DNA of 64,000 nucleotides from Marinactinospora thermotolerans DSM 45154. Lineage in GTDB: Bacteria > Actinomycetota > Actinomycetes > Streptosporangiales > Streptosporangiaceae. The notes under the pieces are model-generated. The model was not told the origin of the DNA, did no database searches, and saw nothing but the letters and a program-made list of their open reading frames with translations. Of the stretch, positions 54,136 through 62,782 are shown in pieces. Both the position numbers and the translations under genes were made by a program. Position 1 is the stretch's first letter; every line of letters starts with the position of its first letter. Where the stretch lies: contig NZ_FUWS01000005.1 of assembly GCF_900167435.1 (NCBI RefSeq), positions 344,893 to 408,892 on the forward strand. The letters are read 5' to 3'.

Positions 54136-55614
54136 CTACCAGCCGTTGAGCCGCTGGAGCAGCCAGGGCGGGCAGATCCCCAGCGGAAGTGTGGTGGCGA
54201 AGGCGACGTCCTGGCTGCCCCAGGCGCGCCGCAGCCGGATCCGGGAGGATTCGGCCGCCGATTCGGTCTGGGCGATGGCCCCGGGCAGTTTCTCCTCGTC
54301 GGTGACGGTGACCGTCACATACATCGACATCTGGACGAGACCGGCGCCCATGCTCTCCTCGCGGGCCGCCTGGGCCGCCCGTTCCTCGTCTTGCCGGTCG
54401 CGGGCACTGACCTGGTGGCGTACCCGCCGGCTGAGCTCGGACCTGTACTGCGCGGCGGTCCGCTGGCTCTCCAGGGTCGCCGCCGCGCTCGCCGCGGGCC
54501 AGGGGCGGTAGAGGAGCGTGGTGCGCTTGGTGTAGCGGGTGGGGGCCAGCAGTTTGGCGAGCACGCTGGAGGTCACGTTGGTGCGCGGCGCCTCCTGCCA
54601 CACCCAGGCGACGCTGACCCCACCGTCGTGCCGGTAGTGGTCGTGGAAGATCTCGGCTCCCATGGGGCCGGCGTCGGCCCAGTCGTCCGTGCGGATCGTC
54701 TCGGGGTCGGTCGTCAGAAGGCGGTTGGTCTCGCCGCGGGCGTCCGGCTCGTAGGCGTTGCGGACGGTGGCCACCAGGTGCTGGGGGGTGGACCGGCCCA
54801 GGACGCTGACCCCGCAGTTGCCCAGGGAGGCCTCCAGCTCGTTGAGGTAGTTGCCGAGCTCCGCCACCGCCTCCAACCGGGTCTTGGGGGCCGCGGGGAA
54901 CTTACGGGGGTCGAAGGTGATCGACACCCGGGTCTCGACGTTGGCGCTGACCGCGGGGGCCGCGGCGACGAGGTCGTTCATGATCTTGTGCGCCTCGGCC
55001 GGAGCCTGGGGGTTCAGGGTCGACAGCACCTGGTCGCGCAGCGTCGAACCGGGGTCGGGCGCGGTTTCGACCGTGACGGCGACCCAGGAGACCCAGGGCA
55101 TGTAGCCGAGCCGGGCGAGCCAGGCGTGCCAGTTGGCGACCCAGGTGTCGACGTCGTGCGACTCGGCCAGCCAGGTGGAGTTGGGCGCGGTGCGCAGGGT
55201 CGCCGTCATGTGCCCGGTCCGCCGGTGCCAGGCGACCCCGTACCTGCCGCCACGGCCGTCCTCGACGTCGAGCAGGGAGATCGGGGCGAGGATCCCGGGG
55301 AGCTGGAAGGCCCGGGGGTGCTCGATCATGACGCCGGCCTGGTACTTGGAGTGTCCCTTCATCCGGGTGAGCCACCAGCGGAAGCGGGCGGCGCTCCAGG
55401 CGGCCAGGGACTCCCCCTGGACGGGGATCGCCATGAAGAGGGCGGCGAGGAGGAAGGGCGGAGCCAGGTAGAGCAGCCAGGCGGGGTTGATCGACGCGGC
55501 GACGACCAGGACGATGAGCCCGCCCATCAACCCCAGCGTCGCCCCCAGACCGAGCCCCGCGATGCCGATGCTGCGCTGTTTGCGCCAGCCGCCGTACATG
55601 CGTGGTTGCGACAT
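54136..55614 (-). CDS. SCO6880-type membrane protein of type IV secretion loci
   Basis: A 492-residue protein with two N-terminal helices (IAGLGLGATLGLMGGLIVLV and LYLAPPFLLAALFMAI) and a large cytosolic domain. I recall the PRMYGGWRKQRSIGI opening, DRTGHMTATLR-like strand and WQEAPRTNVTS as features of SCO6880-family proteins. The helix pair resembles VirB3, and the rest resembles the N-terminal part of VirB4, so a VirB3-VirB4(N) arrangement with the ATPase in the next gene is inferred. ATG 55614. Separated by 16 bases from the ATPase gene. Confidence 0.85.
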   Translation of the reverse strand: MSQPRMYGGWRKQRSIGIAGLGLGATLGLMGGLIVLVVAASINPAWLLYLAPPFLLAALFMAIPVQGESLAAWSAARFRWWLTRMKGHSKYQAGVMIEHPRAFQLPGILAPISLLDVEDGRGGRYGVAWHRRTGHMTATLRTAPNSTWLAESHDVDTWVANWHAWLARLGYMPWVSWVAVTVETAPDPGSTLRDQVLSTLNPQAPAEAHKIMNDLVAAAPAVSANVETRVSITFDPRKFPAAPKTRLEAVAELGNYLNELEASLGNCGVSVLGRSTPQHLVATVRNAYEPDARGETNRLLTTDPETIRTDDWADAGPMGAEIFHDHYRHDGGVSVAWVWQEAPRTNVTSSVLAKLLAPTRYTKRTTLLYRPWPAASAAATLESQRTAAQYRSELSRRVRHQVSARDRQDEERAAQAAREESMGAGLVQMSMYVTVTVTDEEKLPGAIAQTESAAESSRIRLRRAWGSQDVAFATTLPLGICPPWLLQRLNGW

Positions 55615-55635
55615 GGTGAAGGCATCCTTCGGTGA

Positions 55636-57153
55636 TCAGTTCTGCTCTTGGGTCGAGCCCGCGGCCTCGTGCCCGAACTCGCTGGCGGCGTTGAACGCCT
55701 GCTGGGTGACGTTGCCCCAGTCGGGTGCGGTACCGCCTCCGCCGTTGCTCGGGGGAGCCGCGCCGGTGGTCGGCGCCGCGGGGATCGGTCCCCCGCTCCC
55801 CTCGCCTCCGGCCGGCGGGGCACCGGTCGCCGGTGGAGCCCCCGTGGAGGGAGGCGACGATCCGGTCGGCGGGGCACCGGTCGCCGGCGGGGCCCCCGTG
55901 GAGGGAGGCGACGATCCGGTCGAGGGAGAGGAGGAGCCCTCGGGCGAGGGGGAGTCGGTGGAGGGGTCGGCGGGACCTCCCCCGTTCTCTCCCGGGGGAG
56001 CCGATCCCGTCTTGGCGCCCGGAGGCTGGGGCGCGCCACCGCCCCCACCGCCTCCGCCGCCTCCGCCGGGGAACCCTCCCGACATGTCCCCGAGGTTGCC
56101 GGCGATGGTGCCCGCTTGGCCGCCCGCGGCTCCCGCCGCGGCGCTCGTTCCCCCGGTCGCCACCGCCATACCGACCCCCGCGGCCGCCCCGGCGATCGCC
56201 GGGGCCGGGTTGCCGAGTCCGCCGACGTGGCCGACGGTGAAGTCGAAGAGCTTGACCATCACCGGCATGGCGAGCAGGGCCAGGCCGATGATCATGACCC
56301 CCATCGTCATGTTGTAGGCGAGGTCGACGAGGTCGGCCCCGGTCACCCCTTCGGCCTCCTCGTTCTCGGGCAGCATCAGCGACTCGGGGGTGACGTCGTC
56401 ACCGGCGGCGCTCCCCGATCCGCCGTCCAGGAGGCTGAATCCCACCCACATGACGAGGACCGCGCAGGGTTTGTAGAAGATCAGGGCGAGCATCCACCCC
56501 GTGATCTTCTCGAACCACTTCGTGCCGGGGATCATCTTGCCGACCGCCGCCAGGGGGAGGACGCCGGCCAGGACGAGCAGCGAGGCGTCCCGCAGGATCA
56601 TGAAGATCATCTGGACGAAGACGAAGAGGACCCCCAGCAGGGCGACGATGATCATGAAGAAGGCGTAGGCGAGGTACTGGAGGACTCCCTCGGCGATGCT
56701 CATCTTCTCGCTGAAGACCTGGGTGTCGATGATGTCTCCGACGAACATCATCGAGAAGGAGTCGGAGAAGGAGATCATCGCCCCGGCGATCCCCAGCCCG
56801 AGAAGGGTCGTGATGACCAGGGTCAAGATGCCGGAGAGCATGTTCATCATCGGTTCCACCCGGCGCATCAGCGCGAGCCGCGCCGCGGCCGCGAGGATGC
56901 CGCCCACCGCGATGATGCCGACCAGGGGCATGAGCGAATCGTTGAGGCTCGAGACGATCGAGTCCTCACTTCCTCCGGAAGGCATCCCGGAGGGGATCAG
57001 GGACTGCGTGTCGAGGTCGATCGTGGGCTTCATCGCCCAGCCGACGAGGAACATCTTGAGCATGCTCAAGAAGGAGTTGAGTCCGATCGTGGCGAGGCTG
57101 GCGACGCCTTCGCCGACCCAGTCCTCAACAGAACCGAACAGGGCATCAAACAC
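55636..57153 (-). CDS. Polytopic VirB6/TrbL-like membrane protein with Pro/Ser/Gly-rich tail
   Basis: A 505-residue protein. About eight membrane helices lie in residues 10-330 (LMPLVGIIAVGGILAAAARL, ILTLVITTLLGLGIAGA, YAFFMIIVALLGVLFVFVQM, VMIIGLALLAMPVMVKLF). TrbL/VirB6 proteins form the inner-membrane core of the channel. The last 150 residues are Gly/Pro/Ser-rich, with a Gly run and an exactly repeated 18-residue unit (SSPPSTGAPPATGAPP). GTG 57153 follows GTGAGG; codons to 57225 look like leader. Confidence 0.86.
   Translation of the reverse strand: MFDALFGSVEDWVGEGVASLATIGLNSFLSMLKMFLVGWAMKPTIDLDTQSLIPSGMPSGGSEDSIVSSLNDSLMPLVGIIAVGGILAAAARLALMRRVEPMMNMLSGILTLVITTLLGLGIAGAMISFSDSFSMMFVGDIIDTQVFSEKMSIAEGVLQYLAYAFFMIIVALLGVLFVFVQMIFMILRDASLLVLAGVLPLAAVGKMIPGTKWFEKITGWMLALIFYKPCAVLVMWVGFSLLDGGSGSAAGDDVTPESLMLPENEEAEGVTGADLVDLAYNMTMGVMIIGLALLAMPVMVKLFDFTVGHVGGLGNPAPAIAGAAAGVGMAVATGGTSAAAGAAGGQAGTIAGNLGDMSGGFPGGGGGGGGGGGAPQPPGAKTGSAPPGENGGGPADPSTDSPSPEGSSSPSTGSSPPSTGAPPATGAPPTGSSPPSTGAPPATGAPPAGGEGSGGPIPAAPTTGAAPPSNGGGGTAPDWGNVTQQAFNAASEFGHEAAGSTQEQN
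55814..55921 (-). repeat. Two 54-bp tandem repeats in the VirB6/TrbL-like gene
   Basis: Units 55814-55867 and 55868-55921 differ at only three positions or fewer and encode 18 residues each in the Pro/Ser-rich tail. Confidence 0.85.
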
Positions 57154-57231
57154 GGAACACCTCACCGAGGGCCGGCGGCCGGATCGACTGGGAGGCCGGT
57201 CTCCACGGGAGAGACCGGTTCTCAAGGGTCA

Positions 57232-57858
57232 TCACAGGCCTGCCACGCCGGTGATGATGACGGAGGAGAGCAGCATGAGGGAGATCCCGAAGATCACCCA
57301 GGTGACCGTTCCCACTCCCTCGACCACCAGGTCGCTGCGCCCGATCCGGCCAAGCGCCATACGGCCGGCCGCGAACAGCAGGCCGAGCACCCCCAGGACC
57401 GCGACAACGCCTTTGCCCCAGGAGATGATCGTGGACAGGGCGCTGTCGAACGCCTCCCTGTTCTCCCCGGCGACCGAGGCGTCGGCCTGGACGCTGCCCG
57501 AGAGCATGGAACCCGGCAGGATCTGGGATACGAGCGGAAGCGCCACGAGGGTCAGGCACACGGACAGCAGCACCCAGGGGATCTCGCCGACGCTCTGCGC
57601 CGCCTGCCCCGCGTGGCCGCGCATGGCGGCCGAGACGATCTTGCCCGCGATGATCAGCAGGCCGATCACCCCGAGGATCAGCGCGAGCCACTTGAGCGCC
57701 CCAAGGACGGGAAGCAGGGCCTCGTAGGCGGCCGGCGCGCTCGGGGGGATCGGTTCCTCCCCCCGTTGCTGGGCACATGTCAGCCCCATGACCTCCGGAC
57801 GGACGCACGGAATGTCCTGGGCCAGGAGCATGGCTCGCGAAGGCAGACTCATGAGCAT
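57232..57858 (-). CDS. Pilin-like membrane protein with two repeated modules
   Basis: A 208-residue protein with four helices in two pairs. The second half (WGKGVVAVLGVLGLLFAAGR, MALGRIGRSDLVVEG, VTWVIFGISLMLLSSV) is clearly related to the 100-residue protein at 57871. The first half (LKWLALILGVIGLLIIAGKI, VGEIPWVLLSVCLTLVAL) is a more distant copy. Helix pair plus basic loop is the VirB2/TrbC pilin layout. Start ATG 57858; ATG 57852 is also possible. Sits between the small pilin-like gene and the VirB6-like gene. Confidence 0.8.
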   Translation of the reverse strand: MLMSLPSRAMLLAQDIPCVRPEVMGLTCAQQRGEEPIPPSAPAAYEALLPVLGALKWLALILGVIGLLIIAGKIVSAAMRGHAGQAAQSVGEIPWVLLSVCLTLVALPLVSQILPGSMLSGSVQADASVAGENREAFDSALSTIISWGKGVVAVLGVLGLLFAAGRMALGRIGRSDLVVEGVGTVTWVIFGISLMLLSSVIITGVAGL

Positions 57859-57870
57859 CCCAACGGGCGT

Positions 57871-58173
57871 TTAGACGAAACCGAGCACGATGGGGATGGC
57901 GACCATCATCAGGGAGAGCCCGAACACGACCCACACCAGCGAACCGATACCGTCGGCGGCCAGGTCGGTGCGGCCCATCTTGCCCAGCGCCATCCGTCCC
58001 GCCGAGAAGAGAATGCCGATCACTCCGAGGACGACGATGACGCCCTTGGCCCAGCCGAAGATCGTGTTGAGGGAATTGTCGACCTCGTCTGGGAGGTCAG
58101 CACCGGGATTGGGGACGAGGGCGGCCACGAACTGGGTCGTGACCTCGATCGTGTGGAGGGGGAGGAAATCCAT
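57871..58173 (-). CDS. VirB2/TrbC-like pilin-size membrane protein
   Basis: A 100-residue protein with two helices (WAKGVIVVLGVIGILFSAGR and LVWVVFGLSLMMVAIPIVLG) joined by a basic loop MALGKMGRTDLAADG. Size and topology fit type IV secretion pilins. Its sequence repeats in the C-terminal half of the next gene product. Lies 12 bases after the P-loop-like gene and 12 before the two-module gene, so these are one operon. Confidence 0.82.
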   Translation of the reverse strand: MDFLPLHTIEVTTQFVAALVPNPGADLPDEVDNSLNTIFGWAKGVIVVLGVIGILFSAGRMALGKMGRTDLAADGIGSLVWVVFGLSLMMVAIPIVLGFV

Positions 58174-58185
58174 GGTCAGACCTTT

Positions 58186-58746
58186 CTATTCCAGGGCCGT
58201 GCCCAAAAGCCGATCGCGTGCCTGTTCCGCACAGAGTTGACGAATTTGCCGGAGCGCCTCCCTGGCCTTACGTGGCAGGGCGACTTTTCCCGCCTCGGCC
58301 GTGTCCACGTAACGCAGGGCGGGAACAAAGGGGAAGTGCACCAATCCGCCGACCCGCTCCTCAAGTAGCCGGAATCGGATACGGGCGGCCTGGGGCGGGC
58401 CTCCGGCCCCGTCCGCGACCACGATGAGCGCGGTGATCCGAAGTCCCTGTTCCGTCAGCGCGGTGACCGTTTCCGTCGCCCGGCCGCTGGCCGCGACGGT
58501 ATCCCGGCAGACCAAGATCAGAGGTCTGCCATACGTGCCGATGTCACTCCGTTCGGGACCATACGATCCGAGGTCCCAGGAATCGCCGAGCAGGACGTTG
58601 AGCGTGCTGGTCCCCGCACCGCCATGGCAACCGAAAAGCACGGCTTCCTGCGTCCATGCCGGTAGTTCCAGGCCGCTTTCGACTTGTTCCGGCGACTCGA
58701 CCTCTGATTCCCGGCCGTCCGGGCGCCTAGAGGCGAAGAAACTCAT
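58186..58746 (-). CDS. P-loop-like protein (DUF6668-like)
   Basis: A 186-residue protein, first gene of the leftward operon. LFGCHGGAGTSTLNVLLG aligns with the ParA/MinD Walker A loop, but the essential Lys is Thr. LILVCRDTVAASGRATETV and ITALIVVADGAGGPPQAARIR match the following strands. I recall such proteins as DUF6668 in streptomycete secretion loci. It may bind nucleotide weakly or act as a structural regulator. ATG 58746 has AGAAGAG upstream. Confidence 0.82.
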   Translation of the reverse strand: MSFFASRRPDGRESEVESPEQVESGLELPAWTQEAVLFGCHGGAGTSTLNVLLGDSWDLGSYGPERSDIGTYGRPLILVCRDTVAASGRATETVTALTEQGLRITALIVVADGAGGPPQAARIRFRLLEERVGGLVHFPFVPALRYVDTAEAGKVALPRKAREALRQIRQLCAEQARDRLLGTALE

Positions 58747-58845
58747 AAGGATCTCTTCTCCCGTTTTCCCGTCCTGGCGTCACTCCGAAGAAGACAGGGC
58801 CGAAAGGCGAACGCACCCACCCAAAGCCGGGGACGAAACGTCCGG

Positions 58846-58874
58846 AGCATCACAGGATTCCGGCGCCCTGTCAA
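58846..58874 (-). promoter_or_regulatory. Promoter of the channel operon
   Basis: On the minus strand a perfect TTGACA (58874-58869), 17-base spacer and GATGCT (58851-58846) lie about 100 bases before ATG 58746. Confidence 0.6.
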
Positions 58875-59127
58875 TACGTTTCCTCCCTCGCAAGAAGCGT
58901 CTACAACTGTTCCGTATCGAACCGCTCGGATTTCTTTGACGCATCCCGTCCCCCTTCCGCTCCCGGATAGGCCGGATCCGGTCAACGGACCGGTGAGCAG
59001 AAACGACGCCCGTCCTTCCGGGGAGGGCAGGTGACCTCTCTCAACAGACAGGAAACCACGGGGGTACGACAGAACTCGCTCCCCGCTTCTCCGCCCTCTT
59101 CAGAGGGGTCCTGATTCAAAAACCCGT

Positions 59128-59156
59128 TTGCCTGTGTCGTAGCCGATTGGTATGAC
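59128..59156 (+). promoter_or_regulatory. Promoter of the rightward group
   Basis: TTGCCT (59128-59133), 17-base spacer and TATGAC (59151-59156). The predicted transcript starts near 59163, after the in-frame ATG 59152, which argues for a later start codon. Confidence 0.6.
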
Positions 59157-59244
59157 AGACGAGTTCTCTTCCGTCCGAGCCCTCACGGACTCGATGTCGA
59201 AAGAATTCGCCTTCGACCGTCTTGACCGAGGTGAGCGACGACAG

Positions 59245-59865
59245 ATGCCGGATTACTACACCCCGGACCGGACCCCTTGGGTCATCGGCGTCGCGACGGT
59301 CGGCCTCGTCGTCGCCATCGCCCTCTTCGCCACCGGCTGGCTCTCCCCGTCCTCTGAGGCACCGCCCTCCGAAGGACGGTCCGAGCCGACGATCGGTGGG
59401 ACCGGTGCCCCGTCCCCGTCTTCCCCCAGCCCGCCCGCCGATCCCCTGCCGGACGACCAGGACCTGGTGGAACTCTTCGTCGACCCCGAGGAGGTCAGGG
59501 CCGCGCTGGGAACCTCGCTGGGATACGCGGAGGCGCTCGCGACCTTCTCCCCCGAGGAGACCGAGAGCGACTACCATGACCGGCTCGCCGTGCTCTCGGA
59601 CGCGAACATGGCGTCGGGTCTGCCGTCCAACACCCTGATCGGACCGATCTACGAGCAGCTGGAGGCCTCAGGAGAGGCCACCAGGGGAAACGCCCGCATC
59701 ATCAGTCTCCAGGCCGGCGACGGTCAGATGCATTTCACCTTCCTCGTCACCGCGATCCCTATTGACGACCCTGAAGAACGGATTGAGATCGGCAGGGTCT
59801 ATCTCATGACAGACAGCTACAACGGTAACTGGTACATCTCAGGTATTGACCGCTTCCTGCATTGA
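59245..59865 (+). CDS. Membrane-anchored extracytoplasmic protein, possible VirB8/TcpC-like component
   Basis: A 206-residue protein with one N-terminal helix (WVIGVATVGLVVAIALFATG), a Ser/Pro linker and an alpha/beta domain ending in EIGRVYLMTDSYNGNWYISG. This final strand pair resembles NTF2-like domains of VirB8/TcpC proteins; the match is by shape only. ATG 59245 is preferred: GAGGTGA lies ten bases upstream and the promoter at 59128 would start transcription after ATG 59152. ATG 59194 is an alternative. First gene of the rightward group. Confidence 0.75.
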   Translation: MPDYYTPDRTPWVIGVATVGLVVAIALFATGWLSPSSEAPPSEGRSEPTIGGTGAPSPSSPSPPADPLPDDQDLVELFVDPEEVRAALGTSLGYAEALATFSPEETESDYHDRLAVLSDANMASGLPSNTLIGPIYEQLEASGEATRGNARIISLQAGDGQMHFTFLVTAIPIDDPEERIEIGRVYLMTDSYNGNWYISGIDRFLH

Positions 59866-59939
59866 CCGAATAAATCGTCCTCTGCCCCGGACATGATTTC
59901 CTCACATCAATCGACTGACGACTGAGAAACCCCGGGGAG

Positions 59940-61214
59940 ATGTTGAGACTATTCGTCCGTCCAGTCCGCAACGACCGCGGCGAGGCGGTGACCCTCACCG
60001 TTGTCGGGGTCATCGTTGTGTTTGTTCTGCTCCTCACCCTGGTCCTCATGCTCTCCCTGGTGGCGGGGGGACGCGGGTCCGGCGCGGCCGCTGGCTGCGC
60101 GCCGCGTTCCTCCCAACCGGGCCTTTCCGGCGATGCCGAGAATGGAATTCCCGAGGATTATCTGGAGGCCTACCGGCAGATCGGCCGTGAGCACAACATC
60201 CCCTGGAACGTCCTCGCCGGCGTTGGGAAACAAGAAAGCGACCACGGCCGCACCCCCTCCAGCGGGGTCTCCTCCGGCACGAACGATGCCGGCGCCGCGG
60301 GCCCTATGCAGCACGGCGTCTTGAACGACGGGGCCGCGGCCAACGCCTGGTCCAAGCCGGTGAGGGGCGACAGGAGACTCGACGTCGATGATCTGAGCGG
60401 AGCGAGTTTCTGGGACGATCCCTCACGTCGCCATGGCGATGGTTCGGGCTGGCCGGGATACTTCGCGGCCGACGGTAACGACGACGGTTTCGTCGACGTC
60501 TACGACATCTGGGACGCGGCCACCGGCACCGCCGGCTACCTCCTGTGGATGGGGTTCGAGGAGAACCCCGAAGCGGCCCTCCAGAGCTACCACGACGGTC
60601 CGGGTAATTCCCCCGGCTGGTATTCGGACAGCGTCATGCGCTGGGCCGAGAGTTACGCCGACGGGGAATTCGAGGTCGTGGACGGTTCGGGGGCGCAGAA
60701 CTGCGCGCTCCCCGGCCCTCCCGGGGATGTCGACGTCGAGAAGATGAAGGACGGCGAGCTCGAAGAGTGCACTGTTCCGGGGCTCTTCGGTAAACAGGGC
60801 GGGGTCCAGATGCTGACTCCGCTCACCTGCGCGGCCCACGCGGTGATCTACGCAGAATTCGAGGACGTGGTCCACAACGTCCACGCCCAGCGCTGCCCCG
60901 ACGACGGCTACGAGCATCCGCGGGGACGCGCGGTCGATTACATGATCAACGGTGGCGGTGTCGTCGCCACGGGGCAGGATGAGAGGAACGGCGACGACCT
61001 CGCGGCCTGGGTCCAGCAGCATGCCGCCGATCTGGGCGTCTACTACATCATCTGGAAACAGCGGATCTGGTACGCGGCGACACCCGGCAGCGGCTGGAGC
61101 GGGATGTCGGACCGCGGGGGCGCGACCGCGAACCACTACGACCACGTCCACGTCTCCTTCATCGGCTCCAACCAGACGACCTGCAACGACGGCATCAACG
61201 TCGGAAGAACCTGA
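59940..61214 (+). CDS. VirB1-like lytic transglycosylase with extra C-terminal domain
   Basis: A 424-residue protein anchored by a helix at about 18-42. Residues 70-225 form an SLT-type domain with catalytic Glu99 in LAGVGKQESDHGR and GPMQHG, then YLLWMGFEENPEAAL. The C-terminal domain (about 285-420) has HPRGRAVDYM and HYDHVHVSFIGS, the His/Asp layout of ARB_07466/M15-like domains, perhaps a second peptidoglycan-acting site. It would open the wall for channel assembly. GGGGAG lies immediately before ATG 59940, so the exact start may be a few codons later. Confidence 0.9.
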   Translation: MLRLFVRPVRNDRGEAVTLTVVGVIVVFVLLLTLVLMLSLVAGGRGSGAAAGCAPRSSQPGLSGDAENGIPEDYLEAYRQIGREHNIPWNVLAGVGKQESDHGRTPSSGVSSGTNDAGAAGPMQHGVLNDGAAANAWSKPVRGDRRLDVDDLSGASFWDDPSRRHGDGSGWPGYFAADGNDDGFVDVYDIWDAATGTAGYLLWMGFEENPEAALQSYHDGPGNSPGWYSDSVMRWAESYADGEFEVVDGSGAQNCALPGPPGDVDVEKMKDGELEECTVPGLFGKQGGVQMLTPLTCAAHAVIYAEFEDVVHNVHAQRCPDDGYEHPRGRAVDYMINGGGVVATGQDERNGDDLAAWVQQHAADLGVYYIIWKQRIWYAATPGSGWSGMSDRGGATANHYDHVHVSFIGSNQTTCNDGINVGRT

Positions 61215-61256
61215 GATCCGTCCCGCCTTCCCCCCGATCAAGAGCAGGAGTGCCGA

Positions 61257-62129
61257 GTGGCGAAGGACAACCTCCCCCCTGAGGGGAACCAGATCGATCC
61301 CGTGAACGAGGCCGCCCGGGAGTCGGGGAGAAGAGTGGCGGATCTGTTCAGAGCCCTGTGGGAGCTGCTCCGGGCTTTGTTCGGCCGGAACTCCTCACGA
61401 GCCGGCGGCGCAGAACCACGGCAGAGCGGCAGAGGGCCGATGGGCGACCGTGCCGCCGCACGTCCGCAAGGGGACATGGGCCCTCCCGCCCGGCCCCGGA
61501 TCGGTTACTGGCGTGGTCTGACCGCGGCGGCCCGCGGAGTGGTGGTCGCCGTGCGCGGAGTCGTGTCCGCGGCCGGTGAACTGCGCCGGGCGTTCAGAGC
61601 CCGCAGGGAGGAGCGGAGACGGGCGGGAAGCTCGGAGGCGCCCGGTCGCGCCGGACGGAGCGGGCGGTCGTCGGGGCGGCCATCCCGTTCCCCCGGCTCC
61701 ACTCCCGCGTGGCAGAGACCTCTCATCGCCGCGGCCGCTGTGGCGGGGCGGGTCTGGCGGGGATCGGCCCGCGCGTTCGCGGGCACCCGCAACCTCTTCC
61801 GGAGCCGGCCCACGGCTGGACCGGGGCGTGCCGCGCCCTCCTCCCAGGAAAACCGACGCGGCGCGGGCGAGGCGGACCCGCGGCCGGGACAGGCGCCCCC
61901 CTCCTCCCCCCGGGAGCGCGCCGGCGAGCCCCCGGAAAACCCCCTGGAGGGAAGGATCGTGCGGCATCAGGGGAGTGACGTCTCCCCGGCGAGGTCCGCC
62001 GTACGCGACGTTGCGCCCCTCAACGGGGAGGTCCTGCGCAGGGCTCGGGCTGGAGAGGGGATCCGGTCCGCGCGGAACCGGCCGGCCCTTCCAGCGCCGA
62101 ATCGGGACCAGAGGAAGGGGCGGTCGTGA
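61257..62129 (+). CDS. Basic Arg/Gly/Ser-rich protein of unknown function
   Basis: A 290-residue protein with an acidic N-terminus, a short amphipathic helix (RVADLFRALWELLRALFGR), then Arg-rich stretches separated by helices (GLTAAARGVVVAVRGVVSAA and IAAAAVAGRVWRGSARAF). High charge and low complexity suggest a nucleic-acid or membrane-surface partner, but no family is recognised. GTG 61257 has AGGAG upstream, 42 bases after the transglycosylase gene. Confidence 0.65.
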   Translation: MAKDNLPPEGNQIDPVNEAARESGRRVADLFRALWELLRALFGRNSSRAGGAEPRQSGRGPMGDRAAARPQGDMGPPARPRIGYWRGLTAAARGVVVAVRGVVSAAGELRRAFRARREERRRAGSSEAPGRAGRSGRSSGRPSRSPGSTPAWQRPLIAAAAVAGRVWRGSARAFAGTRNLFRSRPTAGPGRAAPSSQENRRGAGEADPRPGQAPPSSPRERAGEPPENPLEGRIVRHQGSDVSPARSAVRDVAPLNGEVLRRARAGEGIRSARNRPALPAPNRDQRKGRS

Positions 62130-62782
62130 TCCGGCCGGTCGACTTCCCCTTGCCTCCGGCTTCCCCCGGTCTCGCCCAGTGGTCTTCCCGAGGAGCGCGG
62201 AGCGCGCGGAGGGCCGTGAACGCCGGCGGCAGGCCGGACGGTGCCCTGCGCCCGGTCCCACCGCCACGGCGCCCCCTGCCTTCTCCCCGTCTCGCCGCGC
62301 TTCCCTCCGTCGCGGTGCTCCCAGCGCGACGGACGGCGCCCCGCACATCGGACGTGCCCCTGGACCGCCCCGTGGATCCGGGCCTGCGCCACGGCCGCCG
62401 AGGGGCCGAGCGCGGGTCCCTCGCAGCCGGGAGCGGGCGCCCCGCCGACCGGATCCTGCGGGGCCTGGACGCCCCGGCGGGTGCCCTGGGCAGCGCGCTC
62501 TCCGCCAGGGCCGCGGCACGAGGTCGTGGCACGACGGGCGGGCCGGCCGTCCCCGCCGACGCCCCGGGGGCCCGGCCGGACCTGCCCCGTGGGACCCGGG
62601 CGGTCTCCGGCACGGGCACCCGGCGGGGCATCGTCGGCGGCGGGCCGGAGCGCTTCACCTGGGGAGACTCGGCCCGCACCGTCCGGGGCGGCCTCGCCGC
62701 GGTGGCCATGGGGGCGCGGCCGCCCCGGTCCTCGCGTCCGGTTGCGGCCCCGTCCGTGAGCACGCGCACCGCCGCGCGCTGA
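62126..62782 (+). CDS. Arg/Pro-rich protein of unknown function
   Basis: A 218-residue frame starting with GTG that overlaps the preceding stop by four bases (GTGA), the junction used by several true gene pairs in this window. The product is Ala/Arg/Pro/Gly-rich with no domain recognised. Because such frames stay open by chance in high-GC DNA, the overlap is the main support. Confidence 0.5.
   Translation: MIRPVDFPLPPASPGLAQWSSRGARSARRAVNAGGRPDGALRPVPPPRRPLPSPRLAALPSVAVLPARRTAPRTSDVPLDRPVDPGLRHGRRGAERGSLAAGSGRPADRILRGLDAPAGALGSALSARAAARGRGTTGGPAVPADAPGARPDLPRGTRAVSGTGTRRGIVGGGPERFTWGDSARTVRGGLAAVAMGARPPRSSRPVAAPSVSTRTAAR

Larger units (their letters stand above)
58747..59244. other. Divergent promoter region of the type IV secretion locus
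   Basis: No gene in 498 bases. It holds one promoter per strand, listed separately. It separates the leftward channel operon from the rightward VirB1-like group. Confidence 0.6.

Noticed and set aside
55814-55921. Direct repeats considered as a CRISPR or insertion-site signal
   Set aside because: They are in frame, 54 bp and back to back without spacers; coding low-complexity repeats.
59152-59244. Upstream ATG for the VirB8-like protein
   Set aside because: It overlaps the predicted minus-10 box TATGAC, so it would not be in the transcript.
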